A stretch of 64,000 nucleotides of DNA, taken from contig JAPSFM010000017.1 of NCBI GenBank assembly GCA_035063885.1, forward strand, positions 9,224-73,223, written 5' to 3'. Position 1 is the first letter of the stretch; each line of letters starts with the position of its first letter. Made by a program: the position numbers and the translations under genes. Positions 35,310 through 44,600 of this stretch are shown in pieces. The notes below the pieces were generated by a model. That model saw only the letters and a program-made list of their open reading frames with translations. It did no database searches and was not told the origin of the DNA. The DNA comes from CAADGY01 sp900696665 (lineage in GTDB: Bacteria; Acidobacteriota; Terriglobia; Bryobacterales; Bryobacteraceae).

Positions 35310-36443
35310 ATGCATTCAGAAAAACTCGAAATCCGGATTCCGGCGTTGAAACTGCTGATCGCGGCACTGGTGTTGATCACACCCATCTGCCTGGTTGGAC
35401 TGATCAGCATTTCCAGGGCCGACCGGGCAGTAGCAACGACAGTGGGGACCCACTTTAGGGTATTCGCGGAAATCAGTGCCTCTGAAGTGTCGGGATTCAT
35501 CCACGATTCGGTTATGGATGTTGGCGTAATGGCCATGCAATCTGACATCGTCGCCGCCGTGGTGGCGGCCAACAAGGCGTATGAAGGCAAGGCAGAAAGC
35601 ACCATCGAGCGTGAGATTCAGAATACGGAGAAGATTTGGGCAACCTCAGCCGCTCAGCCACTGGTAAGCAGGATTCTGTCATCTCCCGCATCCAGGTCGC
35701 TTCGCAAACACAGGGAAATCGATAAGCGTTTCCTCCGTATGACCGTCACCGATGCCAGGGGCGTGACAGTCGCCGCAAGTCACAAAACCCTTGATTATTA
35801 CCAGGCGGATGAAGAGTTCTGGCAAAACATCTACGCCGGCGGCCGGGGATCCATCAGCCTCACGGACGTTCTATACGACTCTTTGACGAAGTCGCAATAC
35901 ATCGGTATTGGAGTGCCAATACTGGAAGAACAAAGCAACCGCTTCATCGGAGCGCTGGATGTTCTGCTCGACGTAAGTTCGATACTTCCTGTGGTGCAAA
36001 GGATGCAACTCGGACCGAGTTCCCGCCTGATGCTGGTGAAGGAAGATGGCACCGTCATCGCGTCGCCGCGGATCAACCTGGCGATGAACATGAAATCCGC
36101 CGAGTATGCTGCGGTGAAGGACTCAGCCAGCACGGCCTCCGGTATCCATACTGGCTACGTTGTTGCGGACATGCCCAACGGAGAAAAAGATGTAATCGGC
36201 TTCGCGGACACCGGTCTCAAAAAAGACTACGGCAATCTCGGCTGGATGGTGCTGGCCGCCCAGAACACTCGCGAATCGTTTGCTCCCGTGCGGGCGGTGG
36301 GCCGGTGGTTGGCGCTAATGTCTCTGTTGGGCTTGATCGCCGTTACGGTGTTCGGCGTCTATGTCTCGCTTCACAGAAAGAGCACCTACCCGCACGTAAC
36401 CGCAACGGAAGGGCCCGGCTCGGTCCGGTCGGCCTCCGCGTGA
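35310..36443 (+). CDS. Orphan cache-domain membrane sensor
   Basis: 377-residue membrane protein with an extracytoplasmic dCache-type domain between two transmembrane helices (about residues 11-33 and 330-350). ATG at 35310 has AAAGGAG at 35297-35303; the earlier in-frame ATG at 35187 gives an implausible extension. Cache-like features are SASEVSGFIHDSV, MTVTDARGVTVAASHKT, YYQADEEFWQNIYAGG and GALDVLLDVSSIL. After the second helix only about 25 residues remain, with no HAMP, kinase, MCP, GGDEF or phosphatase domain. It therefore needs a separate partner. Likely a small-molecule sensor; the ligand is unknown. Confidence 0.82.
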   Translation: MHSEKLEIRIPALKLLIAALVLITPICLVGLISISRADRAVATTVGTHFRVFAEISASEVSGFIHDSVMDVGVMAMQSDIVAAVVAANKAYEGKAESTIEREIQNTEKIWATSAAQPLVSRILSSPASRSLRKHREIDKRFLRMTVTDARGVTVAASHKTLDYYQADEEFWQNIYAGGRGSISLTDVLYDSLTKSQYIGIGVPILEEQSNRFIGALDVLLDVSSILPVVQRMQLGPSSRLMLVKEDGTVIASPRINLAMNMKSAEYAAVKDSASTASGIHTGYVVADMPNGEKDVIGFADTGLKKDYGNLGWMVLAAQNTRESFAPVRAVGRWLALMSLLGLIAVTVFGVYVSLHRKSTYPHVTATEGPGSVRSASA

Positions 36444-36480
36444 AAACCAACGCCGCCGAACTTTCCGATCCGGTCTCAGA

Positions 36481-36486
36481 TATAAT
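36481..36486 (+). promoter_or_regulatory. Candidate -10 element upstream of the isomerase-thuA-oxidoreductase operon
   Basis: A TATAAT lies 75 bases before the isomerase ATG in the 117-base gap. No adequate -35 is seen, so this is supported only by the -10 and the position. Confidence 0.3.
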
Positions 36487-36560
36487 GATGCCTCGACACC
36501 GGAACATCGGACCTTGAGGTTTGTTTACGCGCTTCGGTTTTCCGCGTGCCGGCCGAAGAC

Positions 36561-37430
36561 ATGTTTGAGATCGGATTCCATACGGACGCGTTCAATTCGA
36601 GTTATTGGAACTTCGAACAGTGCCTCGCCTGGGCACAGCGAAACCAGATTCGTTTCATCGAGTGTGGGGCTATCGACGGCGTAAGTTGGATCCATGGCCT
36701 GGGGTACCAGCCGCACGTCGCGCTTTGGGAAGACCCACTGCTGCTGCGGCGCAAGATGGACCGTTTCGGCGTCAGCTTCTCACAACTCGATGCCGCTTTC
36801 CCGCTTTCGCTTCCCGAGGGCGCAACGCTTGGGGTAGAGTATGTCCTGCATACTATTCGATGGGCGAAGCTGGCCGGATGCCCGCGCGTGGATACGACGG
36901 ATGACCGGAACAAGCCTTCCGGCATGACCGATCGGGAGGCAATCGGCCACATGCGGCGCATCTATTCGGAGATTGTGAAGATCGGGGAAGCATACGAGGT
37001 GGTTGTAAATATTGAGCCGCACGGATATTACACCACCAGGCCGGAGTTCATGGCCGAGATGCTCGGTTTTGTTGAATCGCCGTATCTCGGAATGAATATG
37101 GACACCGGAAACACCTTCATAGCGGGTGAGAACCCGTTAGTTTTCATCGACCGCTTTCACGAGAAGATTACCCACGTACACGTCAAGGATGTTAGCGCGT
37201 CGCTCGCAGCGGCTGCGCGCGGAGAACTCACCGGCATCGCCGTCAGCCATTGTGCGATCGGAGAAGGAGTAAACGCGGACAACATCCGGCGCTGTCTCGA
37301 GCTGCTGCGCGACCGCGGTTATGACGGGGTTCTGAGCATCGAGTGCGAAGGACAGGGAGGTCCTATGATCGAGCGTAGCCTCGAATGGGTCCGGCGAGTG
37401 GTGGCGGAAGTGGAGCAGGTACATGAGTAA
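36561..37430 (+). CDS. Sugar phosphate isomerase/epimerase (AP-endonuclease-2-like TIM barrel)
   Basis: TIM-barrel protein of 289 residues from the ATG at 36561, preceded by GAAG; the in-frame GTG at 36546 has no ribosome site. It belongs to the xylose-isomerase-like superfamily. Metal-ligand regions are visible at EIVKIGEAYEVVVNIEPHG (Glu and His), GMNMDTGNTFIAGENP, ITHVHVKDVS (His) and GVLSIECEGQGG (Glu). It overlaps the ThuA gene by 8 bases. Members of this fold in similar clusters act as sugar epimerases or as 3-keto-glycoside beta-eliminating lyases. Exact reaction unknown. Confidence 0.85.
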   Translation: MFEIGFHTDAFNSSYWNFEQCLAWAQRNQIRFIECGAIDGVSWIHGLGYQPHVALWEDPLLLRRKMDRFGVSFSQLDAAFPLSLPEGATLGVEYVLHTIRWAKLAGCPRVDTTDDRNKPSGMTDREAIGHMRRIYSEIVKIGEAYEVVVNIEPHGYYTTRPEFMAEMLGFVESPYLGMNMDTGNTFIAGENPLVFIDRFHEKITHVHVKDVSASLAAAARGELTGIAVSHCAIGEGVNADNIRRCLELLRDRGYDGVLSIECEGQGGPMIERSLEWVRRVVAEVEQVHE

Positions 37431-38883
37431 AGCTCTACTCACCGTTGGGCTGCTTGTTTCGCTGTATTCTGCCACGGCGGCCGAGCCGGTACGGGCGCTG
37501 ATCATCACCGGTGAAACGGACCTCCCCTATCATGATTGGAGAACCAGCACGCCGTTTCTTCGAGAGGTATTGGAGCGAACAGGACGCTTTGTTGTCAAAG
37601 TGATCGAAGAGCCGCGCGCCCTCGACTCCGCGGCACTGTCGGGTTACGACGTTCTGGTTCTCAACTATAACGGCCCGCGCTGGGGAGAAAGAGCAGAAGC
37701 GGCCGTGGAGCAGTTCATTCGCTCCGGCAAAGGCATGATCGCGATTCACGGGGTCAGCTACGGCCCGTTCTACGGTCAAAACCTGAAGACGCGGCAAATG
37801 GCCGGCGATCCCTGGCCGGCTTATGCGGATCTTATGGGAGTGAGTTGGAAACTGGAGAACATCGGACACTCCCGCCGGCATGTCTTTCCCGTAAAGTGGG
37901 TGGATTCGAACCACCCTGTCGCTCGCGGCCTCGCACCCACGTTTCTGGCCAACGATGAACTGTATCACAAGATGGATTTGAAACCCGGTGTCCATGTGCT
38001 TGCCTCCGCTTTTAGCGATACGAAGATGGGCGGCACCGGAAAGGAAGAGCCCATCCTCTGGACGACTGCGTTCGGGAAAGGCCGCGTAGTGCACATGACG
38101 CTCGGCCACGATCTTTCGGCGATGACGCAAACGGGCTTTGTCACGGCGTTCGCCCGTGGCGCCGAGTGGGCTGCCACGCGCGAAGTAACACTTCCAGCGT
38201 CCATCAGCGCCCATCCGCGACTGGCAAGGGATGCCGTCCGCGTGCTGGCCGTAACAGGCGGCCATTCGTATCCAACATCGTTTTATAGTGTCCTTGAAGG
38301 TTATTCCGATATCACGTGGTCTCATGCAACCAGTCAAAACCAGGCTTTTCGGGAGAACTTGAGGAGTCGTTTCGACGTGCTGGTGCTGCACGACATGCAC
38401 GAGACGATATCTGACAAGGAACGGGCGAACCTTCAGGCCTTCGTCGAAGCGGGAGGCGGCATCGTCTCCATCCATCACGCCATCGTCGACTACACGTCGT
38501 GGCCGTGGTGGTATGAAGCGGTAATCGGCGGGAAGTACTTTACAAAAGCCGTCGAGGGCCACGCAGCATCTTCATACCGGGAAGGGGTAGAGGTGATTGC
38601 AAACCCGGTGCGTGCGATGAGCTCCCACCCGGTTCTGCGTGGAGTCGGTCCTATTGTCGCCACTGATGAGGTGTACAAGGGCATGTGGCATTCGCCGGGA
38701 ATTTCCGTCCTGATGGAAACAGCGCATCCGGAAAACGACCGTCCTGTTGTATACCTTGGTCCGAATGCGAAAGTGAAGTCGGTCTATATTCAACTTGGGC
38801 ATGAAAGCGAGACCTTTCACCATCCGGGTTACCGGCAACTGGTGCGCAACGGAATTCTCTGGGCGGCGGGACGCCTGAAATGA
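37423..38883 (+). CDS. Exported tandem ThuA-domain protein
   Basis: 486-residue protein with a signal peptide (ALLTVGLLVSLYSATAA) and two ThuA domains, about 22-250 and 262-486. Each starts with a beta-strand/dimer motif (VRALIITGETDLPYHDW; VRVLAVTGGHSYPTSFY) and includes ALDSAALSGYDVLVLNYNG or RSRFDVLVLHDMH, GGGIVSIHHAIVDYTSWPWW, then ATDEVYKGMWHSPG. ThuA is a glutamine-amidotransferase-like fold linked in rhizobia to trehalose use via 3-keto sugars. Its catalytic role is uncertain. The start overlaps the isomerase, and the Gfo/Idh/MocA gene follows after 16 bases, so it is one operon. Confidence 0.88.
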   Translation: MSKALLTVGLLVSLYSATAAEPVRALIITGETDLPYHDWRTSTPFLREVLERTGRFVVKVIEEPRALDSAALSGYDVLVLNYNGPRWGERAEAAVEQFIRSGKGMIAIHGVSYGPFYGQNLKTRQMAGDPWPAYADLMGVSWKLENIGHSRRHVFPVKWVDSNHPVARGLAPTFLANDELYHKMDLKPGVHVLASAFSDTKMGGTGKEEPILWTTAFGKGRVVHMTLGHDLSAMTQTGFVTAFARGAEWAATREVTLPASISAHPRLARDAVRVLAVTGGHSYPTSFYSVLEGYSDITWSHATSQNQAFRENLRSRFDVLVLHDMHETISDKERANLQAFVEAGGGIVSIHHAIVDYTSWPWWYEAVIGGKYFTKAVEGHAASSYREGVEVIANPVRAMSSHPVLRGVGPIVATDEVYKGMWHSPGISVLMETAHPENDRPVVYLGPNAKVKSVYIQLGHESETFHHPGYRQLVRNGILWAAGRLK

Positions 38884-38899
38884 AGGCTTGGAGGAATCG

Positions 38900-40219
38900 A
38901 TGAAGAAGAAACACGAAGCCGGAGCATCGCGCCGGAAGTTCTTGAAGACCGCCACCGGCGCGGTTTCGGCGCTGCCGATCGGCGCCAGCGCGTACGCGCA
39001 GGGGAGCGGCATAATCCGGGTTGGTGTTATCGGATGCGGAGGGCGCGGCACGGAAGCGGCGACCCAGGCGATGCACGCCGACAAGGGCGTCCGGATAGCC
39101 GCCATGGCGGACTTGCTGATGGAACGGGCGCAGGAAAAGCGCAATCTTATCCGGGTGAGGTATCCGGACCAGGTGACTGCGGACGACGCGCATTGTTTCT
39201 CGGGCTTCGACGGTTATAAGAACGTTATTGAAAGCGTTGATGTGGTGATCATCGCTAACGCCGCCAAATTCCACCCTCTTCACATGATGGCGGCAATCGA
39301 AGCCGGCAAACATGTGTTTGTGGAAAAGCCTCATGCGATCGACCCGGCGGGATCGAAGGTAGTGCGCGCGGCCTGCGATCTGGCGAAGAAGAAGAATCTC
39401 TGCGTGGTCTCCGGTTTGCAAAGCCGTTATCATCCCGGCTACCGGGAAACCATTCAGCGCATTCACGACGGAGCTATCGGGGATATCATAGCCGTGGAAG
39501 AGAACTTTCTGCGGGCGCCCTATGTCCTTTACCCGCGAAAACCGGGTCTTTCAGAAGTGGAATGGCAGGGCAGCAATCAATACCATTTCCACTGGCTGTG
39601 CGGCGACGATGTGCCGCAATCGTTGATCCACAATCTTGACCGTGCAAGCTGGGCGCTGCATAACGCCGCACCGCTGAAGTGTCACGGCATGGGAGGCCGC
39701 TCCACGCTGCGGGGCGAAATCTACGGCAGCGTGTTCGATCACCATGCCGTCGTATACGAATTCGCGAGCGGGGTCCGCATTTACGCATTCTGCCGCACCA
39801 TACCGGACTGCTACAACGAGAACTCCAGTATCATCCTAGGCAGCAAGGGCCGCTGCAACGTAACGCGGATGACCATTGAAGGTGAAACGAAGTGGCAATA
39901 CACCGGTCCCCGCACTTACTCGAGCCCCACCTCCAATCCTTACTTCATCGAGCACGCGGAATTGTTTAAAGCAATCCGCTCCGGAAGGGCCATCAACAAC
40001 GGCGACTATATGGTCCGCAGCACGCTCATCGCGAATATGGGCCAGATCAGTTGTTACACGGGGAAAGAGGTGACCTGGGATCAGATCTCCACGTCGGACT
40101 TCTACTTCGCCCCGAAACCCGAAGATGTCCGGCCGGACATGGAAGCTCCGGTGAAGCCCGATGCAGAGGGAAATTATCCCGTATTTATACCGGGCGTGAC
40201 AAAGCTGCTCACAGCGTGA
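38900..40219 (+). CDS. Tat-exported Gfo/Idh/MocA-family oxidoreductase
   Basis: 439-residue NAD(P)-dependent oxidoreductase. ATG at 38900 has GGAGG 5 bases upstream (38890-38894). A good Tat signal is present (SRRKFLKTATGAVSALPIGA). Rossmann motif VGVIGCGGRGTEAA, canonical EKP motif (HVFVEKPHAIDPAGS) and the active-site helix SLIHNLDRASWAL are visible. It is the third gene of the isomerase-ThuA operon, matching the ThuA/ThuB arrangement in which ThuB-like enzymes oxidise C3 of a disaccharide. Its last 46 bases overlap the convergent ROK regulator gene. Confidence 0.9.
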   Translation: MKKKHEAGASRRKFLKTATGAVSALPIGASAYAQGSGIIRVGVIGCGGRGTEAATQAMHADKGVRIAAMADLLMERAQEKRNLIRVRYPDQVTADDAHCFSGFDGYKNVIESVDVVIIANAAKFHPLHMMAAIEAGKHVFVEKPHAIDPAGSKVVRAACDLAKKKNLCVVSGLQSRYHPGYRETIQRIHDGAIGDIIAVEENFLRAPYVLYPRKPGLSEVEWQGSNQYHFHWLCGDDVPQSLIHNLDRASWALHNAAPLKCHGMGGRSTLRGEIYGSVFDHHAVVYEFASGVRIYAFCRTIPDCYNENSSIILGSKGRCNVTRMTIEGETKWQYTGPRTYSSPTSNPYFIEHAELFKAIRSGRAINNGDYMVRSTLIANMGQISCYTGKEVTWDQISTSDFYFAPKPEDVRPDMEAPVKPDAEGNYPVFIPGVTKLLTA

Positions 40220-41451
40220 CACCGCCTCCCGGGTGCCGCTTTGCCGCCTGAACGGTGCCCTGACGCGAAGAGCGGAGAAAAGGCTGTCGCCACTGCTCCG
40301 ATGATGGTTCCATCCGGGCTGAGAGATGAGGGGCGCAGTGTCAGCTCGTCGAAGTTGCGGAATACCCGGCCAGCCGGAAACTGCTGCCGGACGGCCGACA
40401 CCACAAGCGGCCAGGCTTCCGTGATGACGCCGTCGATGATTACGGCGTCCGCGTCCAGTGCCCATACGGCATTCGCAATACCGATGCCAAGGAAACGGCA
40501 ACTCTCGGCGAGGGCGGCCATGGCTGCCGCATCTCCCTGCATCGCTAGGTGGCAGATGCGGCGTGCGCGCGCGGTGGTTTCACCGGTCTTTGCCGGAGAC
40601 GGTGATCCGTTGAGTTGCGCGTAGCGTTCACAAAGCGCGGGATTGGATGCCAGCGATTCGAGACAGCCGGGACGGTTTTCACATCCGTCCCCCGGAGAAT
40701 CAGCAATTACCATCTGGCCAAGCTCGCCCGCCGCCATGTGCGGTCCAAAGTACATGTGGCCGTCGAAGATCAGTCCCACGCCGATACCTTCATCAACCTT
40801 TATGAATAGCATCGTGCGGCTGTTGTGGATGTCCGCCGGGCCATGCCGGTATTCCGCGAGTGCCGCGGCACGCACGTTGTTTTCAATTGCCACCGGACAG
40901 GCGATGCTCGCTTCCAGATATTCGCGGATGGCGATTCCTCCCCACGCCGGTGAGCTGCCTAGTTCCAGAACTCCGGTAGCGTTGTTTACAACACCGCGAA
41001 CCGCCACTCCAACCCCTTCGAACATGTCCACCGCATGGCACCGCCGGATAGCTTCAATGTGCTCGGAAACAAGATCCAGCGTCTTCAACGGGTTCTCCGG
41101 AGTTAAAAACGAGCGGTCTTCTAGAATGCGGCCGCCAAGCGTCCCGACGGAGACGCGGGTTTCCCAACTCTGGATCTCCACCCCGATCGCGTGTACCCCG
41201 GACTGATTCAGTTCCAGCCGTTTGCCCGGGCGCCCTCCGGTAGAATTTTCAACGCCGCATTCGATGACAAGCTGCTCGCGAATCAGGTCACCGACGATTC
41301 TTGAAACGGTGCCTTCAGAGAGTCCGGTTTGCCTTGCAAGATCAGCCCGCGAGATCTGCTGCTGCTTATCGAGCAACTGTAGAACGGTGGCGCGGTTTGC
41401 ACCCCGCATGTGCTGCAGCGCAAGCCCGCGGAGCCTGCCGCCTTTTCGCAT
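40174..41451 (-). CDS. ROK-family transcriptional regulator
   Basis: 425-residue ROK protein (repressor, ORF, kinase). N-terminal winged HTH at about 15-75 (ATVLQLLDKQQQISRADLAR, GLSEGTVSRIVGDLI), then a sugar-kinase-like domain with GVEIQSWETRVSVGTL, GVGVAVRGVV and the ATP or zinc site. A CxGC-type zinc motif is visible as SPGDGCENRPGCLESLAS (about 255-272). It is divergent from the Oar-type receptor, 168 bases away, and likely represses it in response to a sugar. It overlaps the preceding oxidoreductase on the other strand by 46 bases. Confidence 0.9.
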   Translation of the reverse strand: MRKGGRLRGLALQHMRGANRATVLQLLDKQQQISRADLARQTGLSEGTVSRIVGDLIREQLVIECGVENSTGGRPGKRLELNQSGVHAIGVEIQSWETRVSVGTLGGRILEDRSFLTPENPLKTLDLVSEHIEAIRRCHAVDMFEGVGVAVRGVVNNATGVLELGSSPAWGGIAIREYLEASIACPVAIENNVRAAALAEYRHGPADIHNSRTMLFIKVDEGIGVGLIFDGHMYFGPHMAAGELGQMVIADSPGDGCENRPGCLESLASNPALCERYAQLNGSPSPAKTGETTARARRICHLAMQGDAAAMAALAESCRFLGIGIANAVWALDADAVIIDGVITEAWPLVVSAVRQQFPAGRVFRNFDELTLRPSSLSPDGTIIGAVATAFSPLFASGHRSGGKAAPGRRCHAVSSFVTPGINTG

Positions 41452-41502
41452 GATGAACAGCCTACTTAATTATGAGACAAAAGTAAATGCTTCCCTGATG
41501 GC

Positions 41503-41531
41503 TTGACACCCAAAATCAGCGTATCTATACT
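41503..41531 (+). promoter_or_regulatory. Strong sigma-70 promoter for the Oar-type receptor
   Basis: Perfect TTGACA (41503-41508), 17-base spacer, TATACT (41526-41531), about 90 bases before the receptor ATG and within the ROK/receptor intergenic region. This is the best sigma-70-type promoter seen in the window. It is positioned for repression by the divergent ROK regulator. Confidence 0.75.
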
Positions 41532-41619
41532 CCAAGCAACTCGTGCAGTAGGTGGAAATTGCCGTTCGTGCGACTGGCAAGTAAAGGCGCTTTGAACCAA
41601 ACAGATCAGGGGTGCGGTC

Positions 41620-44600
41620 ATGAAAAAGCTTGCAAGGCTGCTTTTTGCGCTGATTGCTCTCGCCGTATTGCTCATCCCGGTGTCGGCTCAGACCGGTACC
41701 GGAACGGTGCGCGGCACCGTTTATGATCCTACCCAGGCGGGCATTCCCGGCGCTACCGTTATTCTGACAAATCAGAAGACCAACGACCAACGGAGGACGA
41801 CTACGACCTCCGAAGGAATCTACTCTTTTGCCGCGGTTCCGCCCGGAGCATATACCGCGTCAGTCGAGGCATCGGGCTTCAAGAAGTGGGAAGGAACGCT
41901 CGAGCTTCAGGTGGGCCAAACCGCGGTGGCGAATGCCACCATGCAGGTGGGAAGTGTTGACACCGTAGTGGAGGTGACCGGCGCGGCCCCTGTCATCACC
42001 ACGGAAAGCGCCGAAGTGGCGGATGTGAAGGACGCGCTTCGCATTCAGCAACTTCCTTTGAACGGTCGTGACGTAAGCAGCCTGTTTACGCTCACGCCCG
42101 GCGTGGAGGGTGGCGGCTCGCCGCGTGTCAACGGCTTGAAAGTCGGCGCGACGGAAATGCTGCTGGACGGCATATCCGTGGTGGACCGCTTTGGCGGTGG
42201 CATCGCGCGCGTGCAGCCCGGCCTTGATACCGTCCAGGAGTTTCGAATTGAAACCGTCGGCTCCTCGGCACAGTATTCACGCCCCGCCACCATTACCTTG
42301 GTTACCAAGAGCGGGACTAACGAATTTCACGGGACGCTCTTTGAAACGCACCGGAATAATGCCGGCGGACTTCGCGCCCGCCAGAGGCAGGACGGCAATA
42401 CGGCCGCGAAACTGATCCGCAACGAATACGGCGTTTCAGCCGGCGGCCCCGTTTACATCCCGCAGCTTTTCGATGGAAGGGACCGCACTTTCTGGTTTGC
42501 TGCCTGGGAAGGACTGAAGCAGAGGGAAAGCGTATTCGCCCGCGGCTCCGTACCCACGGAAACCATGTGGCGTGGCGATTTCAGTGGCCTGGTGGATTCC
42601 GCCGGACAGCGGACGACAATTTACGATCCGATGACAACGAATGCTGAGGGACGGCGGCAGCCGTTTGCCGGGAACTTGATTCCTGTGAACCGCCAGAATC
42701 CGTTCTTTGCAAAGATGCGAGACGTAACGCCGATGCCCACCAACGATGTGAACCCCTACATCGGCGAGAACTTTCAGGCCGTGTACCCAAACACGACCGA
42801 TGTTTATAAGTTCACGGCGAAGGGGGACCACCGTTTCTCCGACAGGGATATGTTGACCGGCAGGTTCAGCGTGTCGAACCTCTCCCAGAAGTTACGTGGC
42901 GGCCGGTTTAGCATTCCACCGCCGACGATGGAGAACGCCTATGGCAGCGGCCGCACCGATGCAAAGATCTATACGCCGAATATCCGCTACACCCGCATCA
43001 TCTCTCCGACTCTGTTGAATGAGTTAAACCTTGGTATCCACCGGTCCGCCAAGAGTAGCGGGACTTTGGCTGACAACACACCCTGGGCGAACAATTTGGG
43101 CTTGCCGAATCCGTTCGGCGCGCAAGGTTGGCCCACGCTTTATACGGACTGGTTTGCGTGGGACGCCGACAACAGAAAAGACGAAATGTTGACCGGCTAT
43201 GTGATGGAAAACAACGTGAGCTGGAACCGTGGAAAACACTCGTTGCGGTGGGGCGCTAAGGTCCGCTGGGAGCAGAACAACATTCGTGAACTCCAGCAGG
43301 CGCAAGGTTCACACGGCTTTGAAGGTGCGTGGACTTCTTTGTACGATCCCGACGAGGACCAGGCTGTGTCGTTCACCGGCAATGGCCTCGCTGACCTGGC
43401 GCTGGGCATTCCGAGCGATTTGACGAACCAGAACAACCGTGGATACTTCTACTTCCGCCAGACGGAAATTGGGCTGTATGTTCAAGACACCTGGAAGGTA
43501 ACGCCCCGATTGACTCTTGATCTCGGTGTCCGGTGGGACCGCTGGTCCCCCTATTCGGAGAAGCAGAACCGCTTTGTGGGTGTCGATCCGGCAACGGTGT
43601 CTGACGTGTTTCAGGTAATCACTCCGGGAAACGTTCGGATGGAAGAGCTGCCGGGAGCGTTGCCGGCACAGTTGGCATCGTATGCGCTGCGCGGGCTGAC
43701 TTGGACCACCGCCGATGAGATAGGCTATCCTAGCAATCTGGTCCGGGCGGACAACAACAACTTTGGGCCGCGGCTCGGGGCCGCGTATACGCTCGGCAAC
43801 CGCACGTCTCTCCGTGCCGGATATGGCGAGTATTTTTGGACCATGCCTTTGTCGCAGATTCTGCAATCGATGAGGACGACGCCTCCTCTGAACTTGCGGT
43901 TCTCAAACCCCATCTCGACGCTCGACGGAACCGGATCGTTCGGAGTTCGTACGGCGCCGAGGCCGGAATTCTTCGTGGGAAACGCGATGGTGAGCACGGA
44001 AGGCATCGTCCAACTTCCGGTTTCGGCCCTGCCAGGTATGTCGCTCGACGGCAGGAACTGGAAAGACGCCAGGGTGCAATCCTGGCATGTCACTTTAGAG
44101 CACGAAGTGATGAAGGATACCGCGGTCCGGTTTACGTATCTGGGCGAGCACGCTCGCGATCTGGAGCAGCGGTACGCCCTGAACCCGCGTGAAGCCGAGT
44201 ATAACTACGTGAGCCGCACTGGAGTGAATCCTCCAGGCAACAGAGACCTGCTGCGCGCGAATCCAAATTGGTCGTTGTTCGCAACCAACCGTTCCGGCTA
44301 TTCGAACACACACTCCGCGCAGGCCGAAATCGAGCGGAGGTATTCGAACGGGCTGCTGTTCCAGGGCTTCTATACCTTCAGCCGTTCGCTCACGACAACG
44401 GATGCGGGCGGCTTCACCAGCGGCAACGGCGCCATCAACTCGGTCGGCGGCAACGCGGTGTTCGAAGTTCCGGATGTGACGCAAGTCTTCGGTGCTCCGA
44501 ACCTGAGTTTCGACGACCGTCTGCGGCTCGGCTACTACAACTCCGGAAACGTGCCGGCCCACCGCATTCGATGGAACGCGTTCTACGAATTACCATTCGG

